A stretch of 64,000 nucleotides of DNA, taken from contig JAKTNV010000005.1 of the NCBI GenBank assembly GCA_022747635.1, positions 46,579,013 through 46,643,012 of the forward strand, written 5' to 3'. The position numbers were made by a program, and so were the translations under genes. Shown here one piece after another: positions 35,156-48,000 of the stretch. Source of the stretch: Hetaerina americana. Taxonomy: Eukaryota; Arthropoda; Insecta; Odonata; Calopterygidae. The notes under the pieces were generated by a model that was not told the DNA's origin, searched no databases, and worked only from the letters and a program-made list of their open reading frames with translations. How positions within the stretch are numbered: position 1 is the stretch's first letter; each line of letters begins with the position of its first letter.

Positions 35156-38012
35156 TACATCGCTTGCATGTTATAACCTGGTTTTACTTTTGGAATATTG
35201 CTGCAGCGCTACCTTACTCAAATGTATATTCTATGGCAAAGATAGTGCTGTCAAAATTAAATTTACTCTGCAGGAGTATCAGTTAAGTCAATAAAAAATT
35301 GCAATTTGAGTGAAAACTAATCATTATTCAACAGTAATACCAAAGATCAAATAAAATTTAAGGATAACTTGTCGGGGAAATATGAGAATTAAGTGAACTT
35401 TAATGTATGTAAAGATTAACATTAGATCTTAATAGGTACAATGTATTCCTAGCAATTTATTACGTGATTATTTGTCTTACTGTGTTTTATTTTTATTCAG
35501 TTCTTCTAGTTCAGTGGAAGTGATTTTTAAGAAATTAATAGGTGATATTTTAGGTTGTAATATCAGGTTCTTTATTACTATTATTAAAAATACACTACAA
35601 TGTGCTGATAGACAGAGTCAGGTTGCACACAAGTCCCAAGATATCACGAAAGATAATAGATAAAATCAGTCGGTAAAACAAAAGTTTACTGACAAATGTA
35701 ATAATTCAGGTTGTATTTTCTGCAATATATTTTCATTTATAAAATTGCTATGATGTTTTCCAAATTTATTGCATTTCCAAGAGATATATTGCTACATACT
35801 GTAGTATATAAAATATATGGATTCCTTTATAGTGAATTAAAAGCTACGTTGGCGCGTACGTTTGTGCTTGACTTACATGGTTTCTGTTTTTTGGAATATT
35901 GTCACTTTTTAATGTTGCCGCGGTATCGTTAATTCATATGCAAACTCTTCAAGCCATCACTGTTGCATTAGACGAAGTAAAAATATCCACTTATGAAATA
36001 ATTTCAGGGCAATTATATTCTTTTACTTATTTCCTCTGTACCGTCTTTTCCACACATACTTTTCTATGTCTGCCTTGATACGTTTCATAATTCAGTGATG
36101 CTTTTCTTCTTTTCAGGCTTCTGATATTTAATTTATTTTTTTATTATTTATTATTCTATTTTTAAAAAGCAAACATATCTAAATATTCTATCGTATCTCA
36201 CTCTGTTTTCTTAATGTGTCTCTATCTGAATGTGTGGGAGCAATTATTATTATTACACTACTTATGATTTTAAATAGGTATCAAGAAATGATTACTGGAA
36301 AGAATCAGCATGGCGGATATTATATTTCTAAAATGTTTCATTAAATTGAAAAATGACCATTTTGTCGAAGGAATTCCAAACTCTGCTGTTATATTTTAGC
36401 GTTGCAGATGAGAGTAATACGATCGAATAAATCTATTCTTACAGCTCTCATTTCAATCCGTTTGGCGTAAATACTCAAATTTCAACCACTATTTTCGGCG
36501 CATAGCATGTTAGGATGAATGGAAGGTGTCAATGCAGTCGCAAGGCAGACGGAATTGTGTAGACTCGAATCATATCTTTCGCAGGATTTCGCAAACGCTC
36601 TGGGTTTCCTTTTCGTCGCATTTCCTCTCTATTGTGCCGCTAAAAAAGTCTGATTCCCATGCAACTCAATTTCCTACTTGGGAAACTTCGTGCGTTGCAC
36701 TCCGATACGTCGTACCTACACTGACTCACACAAGCGCTCCTGCGCACCCAATGCGCTCAGCGATGAATTTTTTGACACTCGAACGACTTCCAGAATATCA
36801 AAAAATTTTCCGAACACGGATTCGATTTTAGCCCTTGGAAGTGGTATTTGCTGTACTCTTCTCCACAAACTTCCGAATTTCATTTATGGACGCATAAATG
36901 ACCTTTGATCTATCATATCTTTTGTTCTTTTCCATTTTTTAACAGATGTTTCTTATTTGCACATGAAATGGTTCGGCGAAGAAAGGATCTTCTCTCAGTA
37001 AATAAATATAAATGTTGATATCTGTGTACAGTTTTATTAAATTTAAAGCGATTTTAACTGGTCTTTGATTTTTTTAATACGTTGAGCACGGATTTTAAAA
37101 ATTAACTTGTATTTCATAGCATTGCATTAATTTATTCCGATGTACAGGTTCATATTTTTTTCCCTAACAGTGAGGAAATAGAGCCAACGATATAAACTGT
37201 TAATATCAAATTAATTTACTCCATAGTTGATGAGACAAGTTAAAAAATTATTGTGACAAAAATGTTACAGTTTTTTTGGGACTAAAATGCTGTCACACCA
37301 ATCTCGTTTGTAACTAAAAAAGCACAAAATTTGACCGTCTTGAAAAATCAATTCTAGCTAGGGAAGTTATATTTGCAATTCGATTTAGGCTTTTTCATGT
37401 CAAAAAAGAAGATGAAAGCGTTTTTAATTGATAAACATTGATCAAAAACTTCATAACTTAATAGGAAGTTATATATAATTTCAGACTTAACCTTGGCTCA
37501 GTATAACCTCACCCTTGATCTACGGTCAGTGGAAAACTTCCAGTTGTATTTTATAAACGACATGGGTAGCTAATTAAATAAAATTAAGCAGTAATCCTCT
37601 GTTATTTGAAGTGGAATTAATAAAATATGCCTTTTAATCTTATAATATATTGTTAACGCAAATAGAGAATCATACAAGATTTTCTATTTTAAGCAATAAC
37701 TTGTATAGCATTGGAATTCTATATTCCTATTTTCTTACTTAGCATTCTGTCCATAAATGTATTAAGGTTAGCCAGTTTTATTTTTATGGAGCTGAATGTA
37801 AATTGAAAAAGTTGTGTTTGCATCAGGTATTTGCGTTTGAGAGACTTTGTTATTGGATGAATCTTAACAGCTGCTCAAATTCATCAAATCCTTAGCTTAC
37901 CAATTCCCATTGGTATCACGTTATAATGAGGATAAACAATGTAAATTACCGATATCGGTTTTATTAACCTTATGCATACATATAAACAGGATACGTGTCA
38001 CGAGGGCTTTTA
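35156..38012. other. Unassigned AT-rich DNA
   Basis: No supported feature. A moderately GC-rich patch at 36.5-36.9 kb carries two overlapping ORFs without recognisable motifs. Confidence 0.45.
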
Positions 38013-38014
38013 TA

Positions 38015-38767
38015 CGAGGGTCATCCGGAAAGTAGTACCCGTTCGTGCCGCATGAAGTGCTGACGACGCGAGTAGCCGCTGGACGAGGTCAGATAGCTTC
38101 AGTGGCTTGTCTGCCTTCTCTGAGCCAAGTTGCGTGACGCTAGCATTGCCTGTGTTGTTTCTGTGATTGTTTACAATGTTTAAAAAAATTGAGAACGCCG
38201 CCAGTTGTGAAGTGAGGGCAGTGATTAAATTCCTCAATGCAAGAAACGTTCGCCCATGTGATATTCATCGCCAATTAAAGGAGGTGTATGGAGACAATGT
38301 AATGGACGAGTCGTCTGTTCGGCGGTGGTGTCGCAACTTCAACATGGGGAGGGGGAACACACACGACGATGAGCGTTCGGGGAGACCGTCTCTCATTACA
38401 GACCAACTGGTGAGCTCAGTTGACGAATTCGTGAGGAACGATCGGCGCGTCACAATTGATGACATCTGTGAGCATTTTCCCAATGTTTCTCGAACAATTG
38501 TTCATGAAATTGTTAAACACCATCTGCATTATGCAAAAATTTGTGCAAGATGGGTCCCTCGCGTATCTCAATGAGCTGGCGGCGAAGGACTATGCAGCAG
38601 GAATACAGAAACTTGTCACACGTTATGACAAATGCCTTAATTTGCTTGGAGATTATGTTGAGAAGTAGTTTAAAGTATCCTCTTTCAAATAAAATTTTTT
38701 ATGTTTGTTAATATTTACTTTTGTGTTTTTATTTCACGAACGGGTACTACTTTCCGGATGACCCTCG
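38015..38767 (+). mobile_element. Internally deleted mariner, 753 bp, complete ends
   Basis: Perfect 33-bp terminal inverted repeats starting CGAGGGTCATCCGGAAAGTA (38015-38047 and 38735-38767), with TA on both sides (38013-38014 and 38768-38769). It is collinear with the full-length copy at 62246, except for one 581-bp deletion (junction 38562/38563) that removes the catalytic domain. With intact ends it could be moved by a transposase supplied in trans. Confidence 0.95.
38176..38574 (+). CDS. Truncated mariner transposase, DNA-binding half only (132 aa)
   Basis: The ATG at 38176 opens the same frame as the full-length transposase. Codons 1-129 cover both helix-turn-helix motifs (SSVRRWCRNFNMGRG; TIDDICEHFPNVSRTIVHEI) and reach the conserved linker WVPR. 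The 581-bp deletion then shifts the frame, adding VSQ and a stop. The catalytic D,D34D domain is gone. It differs from the intact copy at Glu36 (Lys there) and Leu73 (Val there). The frame is undamaged, so a small TIR-binding protein could be made; I infer it might compete with full transposase. Whether it is expressed is unknown. Confidence 0.7.
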   Translation: MFKKIENAASCEVRAVIKFLNARNVRPCDIHRQLKEVYGDNVMDESSVRRWCRNFNMGRGNTHDDERSGRPSLITDQLVSSVDEFVRNDRRVTIDDICEHFPNVSRTIVHEIVKHHLHYAKICARWVPRVSQ

Positions 38768-38769
38768 TA

Positions 38770-39789
38770 TTTACCTAGTTTTTAATTCGCCTTTCATTTC
38801 TAAATCACCCTACAATTTACAAATGACGATGACCAAGAAATTTTACCGTTCTCTTTGTGATGGAAATAAAATGAATTGATTCCCTCATTGGGTGCGATAA
38901 AACTTATCCCCAAATGTATCCGAGTTCTATATATTCTGAGAAACGATTTCCTATGAATTTTAGACCCTTCCGTGCCCGATTGATTGATTTCAGATCGGAA
39001 GCAGTGGGGAAAAAATATGGTTTCTTATATGAATTATTATTATGGGTATTATGAAAAGGAATAGCTGGGACTGGATATAGGGGATGAACCGATATTTCTT
39101 TAATTTCCTGAATATATTCTGCATATTTTGCTCTGCATTTTTGTTACCTGGTTGATAAGTTTTCTCTAGTAGCCCGTTATAAATTCTGATGTATATATTT
39201 AGATGTATTATTCATTGGAACCTGCACTGCCAAAGGCGTTTTAATGTATTCAGTGACTAAGGGAGCTCAGATCGAAGCTATCCATTTTGATATGGTCTAT
39301 AGGTGGGCAATTATAACTTTTGGATAAGTGATTCTGAAGATTTAATTCATTTTGAAGTTAGTGCGGGTAGTGTATAGTGTAGAATTTATTCTGCACTATA
39401 TATTTATAATTTGTTTATATTTTATGGCCATTAATTACATATAAATGCTATGAAATTATTTGTCTATGTTCTAATAACATTAATTTTAATATGTTATAAT
39501 CTGAGAAACAGAAGTCTCCTCAAATTTAAGAATTCATCGAGTTCTCAAATTGTTCAATAACTATTTAATTATGTCAACAGGTTCACATTGCAAAAGTAAT
39601 TTCGTCCATAAATTATAAAATGTGATTTGGATTCATTTTAATCGACTGCGATAGCTTCTCTGGATGGGAAATTGTGAATGTTCATAATTGTATAAGCAAG
39701 AGAATTTTACTTCCAAAGAGCTGCGGGAGATGCCGCCGCTGTAACTTTTAACGGAGTCATCCGCTAATATGCATTAAAATTAAGGATTT
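38770..39789. other. Unassigned AT-rich DNA
   Basis: No supported feature. Confidence 0.45.
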
Positions 39790-39990
39790 TTTAGAGTTTG
39801 AACATCATTCGCCTTGACCGTGATTCAAATCTGGATACCTCTTGCTCTTGCAAAGCCCCCGAAATTTCGCCGTGTAAAAGGATGCCTCGGTAGTTTAACT
39901 GGCTAAAACACTTGGATATCGAAAGATCTGGGTTTGAACCCCGGCCAAGGCGAATGATTTTTACGCTCTGAAAATTCTCAATTTTAGAAG
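39790..39990. mobile_element. Two tRNA-derived SINE-C pieces, head to head
   Basis: The plus-strand piece (39884-39990) has a tRNA-like head: acceptor GCCTCGG opposite CCAAGGC with one mismatch, a D stem GTTT/AAAC, and a T arm CTGGG/CCCGG around TTTGAAC (a good B box). The anticodon stem is broken. It is followed by CGAATGATTTTTACGCTCTG. The minus-strand piece (39790-39850) repeats the T-arm half and tail (ATTTGAATCACGGTCAAGGC, GAATGATG). Neither is a working tRNA gene. The shared CAAGGCGAATGAT tail makes a SINE more likely than two tRNA pseudogenes. Confidence 0.55.
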
Positions 39991-42900
39991 TATACATTAT
40001 AATTTTGGGTAGGTTGATATTTCAAAGTTAAGTTTAGCATGCCTTTTCTGAGGTTTTCCTTTACCATTTTCTTTTTTTCACGGTATCAACTTTATCTCAT
40101 ACCTTGAGCCGTCCTTATCTAAATCTCATGTCAAGCTTGGCTGACCGCCTCTTGAATGTAATAATATGTAATCGAGTATAACCATGTTAGAAATATATTA
40201 AAATGACGAACGCGTTAACCTGAATCATATGCAATAGGGTTTTAAAATTAGATTTAAATTCAACTATTAATTAAGGATAAGGTAGTATATTGACGGTTGC
40301 TGAATGAATTCAGTTAATTAAGTTAATCAGTTAAGTAAGAGAGTAAATGGTGAACACTTCCATCAAATGTTTAAAAACCTTTTCAAAATTGCATTGAAAA
40401 AGTGAAATGTCCAGCTAAAGGTTTAAGTATGTAGACACCAAGGATATTTCATTAGTGACTGTACCATATACCTATTTGATGTGCCATATATCATAATTAA
40501 TTGCTTGTGAAATTAAGTAACAAATAAATTATGTAATTTTGAAAAAACTTCTAATAATCAAGGCCGTTATACGCGTTAAAAAATTTGCGATTTACAAAAC
40601 TGAATGGGATTTACACTGGATGAGCATAATCCATTTTTAATATAAGCTCTTTCCTGATCCGTTTGCCGTCGGACATAGGGCTTTATTTGGAAATGACGGG
40701 ATGGATAGGTGCTATTGATGACTAGCAATTTGTTCTGAATTCTTTGGTTACGCAACTATTTTGCGATCACACATCAAAAGCAGCTGCGGGAGAGACGGTA
40801 TATTTTGAACGATGACGCCATGCCTTCAGACAAATGTAAAACATTGATAGGAATTGCAATAGCTTCTCTGTTGATATCCCATTTCTTTTCCATTGATGAG
40901 GTATCTATACACTCACAAAAAGGGTAAAAACCATGACCATTTAATTTTCATTTTAATTAAAAACGTATGTGTCAAATGGTAACTAGTTTCTATTGTCGAC
41001 CTAAGCTCAGTTTTCGTTATCCATATGGAAGAGCCTAGAATTTTATAGCGCCGGTTTATGAAGGTTAACACTACTGCCAGTAGCGGTTCGAAAGAGTAAT
41101 AATATTAATTTTCACTCAGAGTAGATAACAAATACAGAAATGCACTAAGATAACAAATTCAGAAAATTGAAAGATTATTAGTAAACGTCCAAGAATATTT
41201 TTTGTCACATGTTGACTCTCGATATACATGTTTCATAAAATTGCCCTATCTGGTTCTATCTTTCATAAGTTTCGTTCATTCGCTTTTAACATATTTTTAT
41301 AACACCATATTTGTATCGATCCAGTCTTTTCCACTGTAGTAATCGGCCATTGTTAGCTAACATACATTGTTGGCTAACATTGTTAGCGTACATAACCTGT
41401 GCAATCAATATCTCCACACGCGGGTGAACGCCCTGCTTTCTCATTTTCGAGATCAATCCCCGTTAAGTTATCTTGAATTGTTAAGATCTTTCAGGCACTC
41501 TTACAGGAATGTTTGCAGATTACGGCCATGTACGAGAATATTCGTATATTTCTTTTATCTTTATCGAGCATTCGTATATTTCTTTTCATTTTATGCTTGT
41601 TTTATTCTTCTTCGGGTTTTTCATTGTTATATTTTTTCTTTCCTCAGAAATCAGATGCCCATTAGTTGCTCGAAACAAGTTCTTTTCCGTTTTCCTCATC
41701 ACAATGTCTTCCCTTGCTTTCACTTTTCTCTTTTTTCATTGTTCCATTTGTATCCAATTTTCAGAAAGAATCTCGTTTTTGTCATTAAGTATTTCCATCC
41801 GGAGGATATTTTAGTATTTTTAAAGTTGATATTCATTATTATCAAGTTGTAATAGCTATCGGACTCCATAAAAAGAGACGTTTCAGGCGTGATATGGTGG
41901 AAAATCATAATTAATTAAAAATTCCATGCAAATTAAATTAAAATTAATTGTCAATTTTTAATTGATCGGACTCCATACCTGATTATCACTTCCCATCCTT
42001 CAATTCGATTTATAAAAATGTAAGTCATAAGAATATATGAATTGAATATTTTTCTTGTGGTATTTTCATCCATAGTCTCTATACTGCTGGTTTAGAAATA
42101 ATATGCTTACCAGTAAATCACCCTATGATCAATACATTTTTTAAATTTTATTTCCTCTTTTTATGCCCCTTACCGAATCCAATTTGTCCTGGGATCTGAA
42201 CTTTTGCCAATATTCAACGACCGCATTCTAGTCGCTTATAATTTCATTTATCTATATTAGTCACCTCCATCAATCCTTTCTTGATTTCGTCAACGTACTT
42301 TTCACTGTAATCGAATGTGGGCACATATACTTGAACCGCAATCGTACCCTTCCTTTCGGTTTATATTTGGAAATGACTCTCAGCTCCTAGATGATAGCAC
42401 GGTCCAATCACTCCACGTAATATGTCTCCAAACTCGTTCTGATATTCCTGTAAAATGGTCCCCCCCAAACATTAAAAATTTCTTATTCTTTGAGCTATTC
42501 CTAAAACATCGAGGATCATTCTCGTTACTATTTTTAGATTTTTTATATTCCACAGAGACTTCCTGATATCCTCGATACTAATCCGATATTGTTTAATAAT
42601 TCATTTAATTGTTGCAATTTCAGGATGTCTCCGCCTAATGATCCCATTAAAAGATAATTTAACATAGGCTATTTTACTTGAAGGGTTTCTCAATGGCTGC
42701 TGTTAAATAATTGCAAGAGTAATGAAGTATTGAACTGGTCCTCCTTGGTATAAAAATGTATCGGATTTTCTGTGCGATTCACTGGATACGACTAAAAGCA
42801 TAGAAGAAAGTTTTATAGCAGTCCACGGCTTCTGTGAAATGGATAAAGCCTCACCACTCAGTTAATGTGGGTATCATATTCACTCAAGTGTATAAGGTTA

Positions 42901-43639
42901 TTGTCCGTTTCTTTGTGGTACTAACGGCTTACTGACTTTTGGTATCCACTGTTGAAATTACAACACCTTTTTTGGACCCCGTTTTAGCCCACTATACACA
43001 AGGGCTGAACACTTTCCTACCTTTCCTTCTCGGCATTTCTATCCACGGCTTGTTCTTCGCCGAGTAAATATGTTCGCTTATCATTCAGCTTATATCTACG
43101 TATGGAGTTTCCCCTTTTACACGAAACCCAAGGGTCGCCCTCGGTATCTATAGTATGACGGTAGCCCCGAGAGAAATACATTTTATCAATAAATTTTAAA
43201 TAAACGAATTCAAAATCATTAGAAATAGTTGAATGGTGTGGATTCAATCAGCCGACATTCCCGTGGACAAAATATTTTGATTGAATAGGTAAAGGACTCA
43301 ATAACGGTGAATCTTCAATCAATGTGACAATGCTCTTTTTTATTTTAATTTTTCAATAGCTCGTTATGTTATGTGATGAGACAAAAATAGGGACATATCG
43401 GTGTTATAAAACCATCTATTAGACTTCTATTGAGAAAACCACTACTGCTGCCTTAAAAATGATTCGTTTAGTCGGTAATATCAGAGGCTTGGACTTTTAA
43501 CACCTCTTGGAACTCATCCACCTGACTGGTCACAACGTAGGATATAGATGTATATGAGATGAAATTTAATGGAGGAATCTTGGAAATGAAAAACTGACTC
43601 ATTTTCCCCGAAAGGCAATACGCGATTATTGGCCAAATT
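39991..43639. other. Unassigned AT-rich DNA
   Basis: An exact 13-bp direct repeat ATCGGACTCCATA (41858-41870 and 41965-41977) brackets about 94 bp of AT-rich sequence. A 161-codon plus ORF (41367-41852) is phenylalanine/leucine-rich and looks compositional. No gene is supported. Confidence 0.45.
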
Positions 43640-44400
43640 GTTATGGTGCGTGGTCAGGAGGTAAATGGAAAAATTGGGGTATCCGACTAGAGAAGAATAA
43701 AGGGAGAGGAGAGAGAGAGAGAGAGTAAAAGATCGGAAAATTGGTATAGAAAATGAGGGTGCGCGAAAGTGTGTTGGGGGCAGCGTTCAAAATGAGGTGG
43801 GGAGGAACATCGGGGTCGGATCGTGGGGAAAGGGAGAACAGGAGAGGCGAAGGAATGCGATCGATTCGTTTCAGTGACATCTTTCCTATTTTTTCTCTCA
43901 TCTTTCCTCCCCTTCCCGCTCAATGTCCCCACACTCTTGCCTCCCCCTTTACTATTTCCTCTGACCCCCACCCCCCGGCCCATCACCCTCCGGGCTCTCT
44001 TACCCCCCAACTCTCTCTCCCCCACAAAACCAGCCGTGCCCGCTTTATTCCTCCCCGGATTCCTTCTTCCTCATCTCACCCCCCCCCCCTAAACCTCCTC
44101 TGCCCCGCTTCCCCCGACCGCGCGAGGACGAATTGAATCTGCACGAATGTTGATAAAAGATTATCGAATGCTTCAGTCAAACGGAGCAGAACGGAGGAGG
44201 ATATTGGAATTGAAGTGATTGAAGTGGGGTTCTGGTACGGGGTGGAGCATATATGGGGGAAGGGGTTGAGGGAGGGTCTACGTGGGGAAGGCTGTGGGGT
44301 TTGGTGGTAGCGTCGTTGGAAGGGGGAAGGGTGGAAAAGCCGTCAGCGAGTTGGGGGTTGGGGAGGTTGAAAGGGAAGATTCGCATTTGCGGTGAAATAT
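43640..44400. other. GC-rich island with purine/pyrimidine switches
   Basis: Purine-rich (43.64-43.87 kb, including a GA microsatellite near 43702-43725), then pyrimidine-rich (43.88-44.11 kb, with long C runs), then purine-rich again (44.2-44.37 kb). ORFs on both strands are low-complexity. There is potential for triplex or G-quadruplex structure; no gene was recognised. Confidence 0.4.
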
Positions 44401-44894
44401 CTTTGTTGCCATTGCTGCCCCGGGACACAAGATTAACTTTTATCGTCTTATGCCTTCCTTATTATGGAAACGCCTGGATGATGAGAGAGGCGGAGTCGAA
44501 AGTATCTTCAGCTAATGATTTCTTCCTGTTTTTGTCGACGAGGGAGAGGGATGGCTCGAAACCGTTATTAATAATTCCTCATATCTGGATTAATTCATCT
44601 CACATTTGAATCATCATTTTGCGGGGTGACGATTTCAATTTTCAGCAAAGAGTGCACAGTTCTCCTAGCCTGGTTGCCAAATTATCTTTTAGTAAGGAAA
44701 TGCCATTTTTTTTAAAATTACTTCCTAATTATTTTTATGACTGTATTTTTTTAATTAATTTTATGTTTACACACAGTGCAACAGTATGGGATTTCAAGAT
44801 ACCCAGCAAAGGCGGGCTTAATGTGCACGGTATGCTGGATAATTTACGTAATAATGTTTGAATTAATGGCTCATTGATGATTGACTTTTTCAAT
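44401..44894. other. Unassigned DNA
   Basis: No supported feature. Confidence 0.4.
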
Positions 44895-45005
44895 GAGTTC
44901 TTATTCAATTTTACTTATGCCCTAATTATGGGATATACTAGTATATATTTAACTTGATATGGCTCGAGTTCTTATTCAGTTTTACTTATGCCCTAATTAT
45001 GGGAT

Positions 45006-45062
<57 letters not shown>

Positions 45063-45071
45063 ACTTGATAT
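44895..45071. repeat. Tandem duplication with AT expansion in one unit
   Basis: Unit 1 (44895-44960) and unit 2 (44966-45071) share GAGTTCTTATTCA, TTTTACTTATGCCCTAATTA and the end TTTAACTTGATAT. Unit 1 has a short AT-rich middle; in unit 2 that middle has grown into a long (AT)n run. Confidence 0.85.
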
Positions 45072-48000
45072 TTCAGTCAAATATAATATTGAATTGTTAT
45101 CTGTAATTATCTTTTCTTTAGCTGATTAATGTAATAAGATGGACAAAAATTTAACAAGACAGTCAATGCATCTGTAATAAAGTTAACACATTAAATATTG
45201 ACCAGTCTAGAAAAAAATGTATTATAACATAAGGCTAATCTTAATTTATTCGTAAAATATCTTCAACTGTGACAAAATGATCGCTCATATTTTAGAAAAA
45301 CTAATTTTAGTTGATAAATGAGTGACTGCATTGGAAACGCTGGATAAACGTGTAATATGGTTAGTGGTATCTAGTTATGAAAGTTTTCGTGAATCGATTA
45401 TCCACCTTTCTAGCATTTATGGTGCAGATTTAGAGTTGAAATTATTCGTTTTAATACGTACGTGTTCGGCCTTATTTTACGCTTTTTAATTCTAAATGCT
45501 TTTTGTAGTCCTGATGCCGATATGCAAACCCAGATTTTATAGGTAATGAGTTATTACCGAGGACTCAGAGATCACGTATGGGCTAGCTATAAAATCCGTA
45601 GTCAAAAGGTCAAGGATCATAGCACGTGCTCGGGGAAAATGTCTTGTCCGCATGTTCTTTACTTTGAGAAGCTCTGCATATTTTTGCTATTGTAAAGATG
45701 AAATGAATTATCTGTTGACGCTAAACTATGCCCTCCAGTCAGTAATTTCAATACGCAGAATGTCTTCATCTGGTTACTTCTTTGAAAACTGTAATAATAA
45801 AATATTGGGATCAAGATGAAAGATTTTTTGTTAGTAAATGGTGTTAGCAGCGAGAACCAGCACCAAGCACCTTATTCATTGCCACTGAAATGGATTAGAT
45901 ACGTGATGTGCTCTATGCATCTCTATTCACATTCTGTTAATCATACAACTTGACTCTTCCAAACATATGTTAGCTGGTAAGTAGTTATTTTCACTCATTT
46001 GTATTTGCCATCAAATACCATTTCGTATTTAGCAATGAGTTTTTAACCAAGAAACCGCCGCCACATTTACAGATTCTACTTTGTAGGAAGAAGTTGCTCG
46101 CTGCCTAAGTTTCTATTGCATCGCAGCTTATAAAATACGTCTAATTGCATCTCTTGAGAATGGGAAAGTAAAATTTATCTTAGCAGCTATTGAACAGTTT
46201 ATAATTTTTTTTGTGGGAGGCTTGAGGAGGATATAGGAACTTATTATTATTTGAAGCAACTTAATCTGAAATTATAGGAACTTTTTCTGATCGTATGACT
46301 GGCCTCTATAGTAAGTGGTCCTACTTACTAGGCTCACTACAGGTCATCTCAGTTGCCGAGAAAGGCTAAGGCTTCGGTAGTTTTTTGCCATTCTACACGA
46401 ATGAAAATCAACCGCACACGAAGCCAAAATGAATGAAAATCTTGGATTTTTATTAAATGTGACTCGTCTCAATGTTTTAACAAACAATAATGCAATATTT
46501 TGTTATTTATACTCCCATCATGCAGGTATTGATATAATCGGCATATTAATATGTGTAAAAAACCCATATATTATTTTTGTAATGTCAAAAAAACATCTTA
46601 AGTTGACCACATTTTCCTTTCCTCGTTCAATTGCCTAAAGGATTTTATGTTTAATATGAATAGGTACATTAATGGCAATAAAGTTTTCATAAGCTATTAT
46701 GAATTTCAGCGAGGGAGAAGAATTAAGACTGGAGGTGAAAGCATAATTTTAGTAAAAATAGACTACTATAATAACCATTCCTAGGACGCGTACAATTGAA
46801 AAGTAATTCATAAATTTGAAATTTTCGATGTCAAGGATGTTTGGTAGCCGTTGGTAAAGATTAACCGGAAAAATATAAGTTTCCTTAATCTCTAAGTTAT
46901 CTAATTCCAGTGCAGGATCAAATTTCACACAGATGATGGACGATTCTCTACTTTAAGCCGCGGAAATTCCGAATCTTGATAATATGTGGAGGCGAGTTCA
47001 ATTTCCATTCAATTGATTGGGACAACTAATGTTGGCGTAGCCAGAAACCTCGAGTTCTCGTGATACTCTTATCATTTGATGAAAATATCTGGAGCGCTTA
47101 TATTCTAATCATCCCTTAGGAACTAAGCAAATCGAAATAAACATGATGCTAAACGTGGAGGAAGAAATTAGTGGTTATATAACAGTTTGCGCTGAACTAC
47201 CAACTGCAATGCATGCATTGATATTACCAAAACGAAGTGTTTGTAGTTAAAATGAGTTTCGGCAGTACTTTAGGAACCATTATATGGAAACGGACACACA
47301 AAAAAGGCAATAGTAACACTTTATAGTTAAGTCATTACATTCAGTCACTTCTCGTATTAGTATTAATGCTCATAAGTGTCAAGTGTATTCCTAGAAAAAC
47401 TTAAAACTTAGGAACGAAACTTAACGATACATTGGCAAAGTCAGAATTTCCATAAGAAAACAATTAGCATTTAACTAAGCATATAAAAGAACATTATTTT
47501 TAGGCTTTCAGAGATAAAACATGGGAAAATTTCGGGCACTGCCTAGGATCAAGAAAAATCAGGTGTGATGCATGGGAACTCATTTAATTAAAGAAATATT
47601 AATTGAAAAAATTGCAAGCCTTTTTCTTCCCATTGTGGGACTATTTCACCGAATCATCCTTAATAAGTTAGATCTAATAGTCAAGGGCAGTACACAAAAA
47701 GCAGACTTTTTGAAGATTTATTCCAAAACGTCTATACTGCCGACCTGAGAGAACCGAGTGAAGGACCCTCGTTTCTAACGCGAGGTTTTGCGAACTTATC
47801 ATATTCTGTAAAGTTATCATTCAAGAACGCATTAAAGTAAAAAAAAAATCCACCGAAACGGTGGAGGTCCCGGTAGACTTTCTCAAAGAGCTTGCTAACG
47901 ATGATACGCTATCCCTCGAAAACAAGATTTAACAAGCTGATTTCCGAAGGTGTAGTTATCCATGACTGGATGATAGCTTATTTCACCCGGCCAACAATTA

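Noticed and set aside
38456..38668. 70-codon ORF overlapping the deleted mariner, and its twin at 63625-63837
   Set aside because: It is the out-of-frame start joined to the transposase C-terminal tail after the 581-bp deletion; a by-product of the deletion with no domain of its own.
39884..39952. Possible functional tRNA gene
   Set aside because: The T and D arms and most of the acceptor pair, but the anticodon stem does not; a second partial copy with the same tail nearby favours a SINE.
41367..41852. 161-codon plus-strand ORF rich in Phe and Leu
   Set aside because: AT-rich composition yields such hydrophobic ORFs; no transmembrane protein family recognised and overlapping frames are also open.
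41858..41977. Exact 13-bp direct repeats as a target-site duplication
   Set aside because: The 94 bp between them have no element features; chance or local duplication is as likely.
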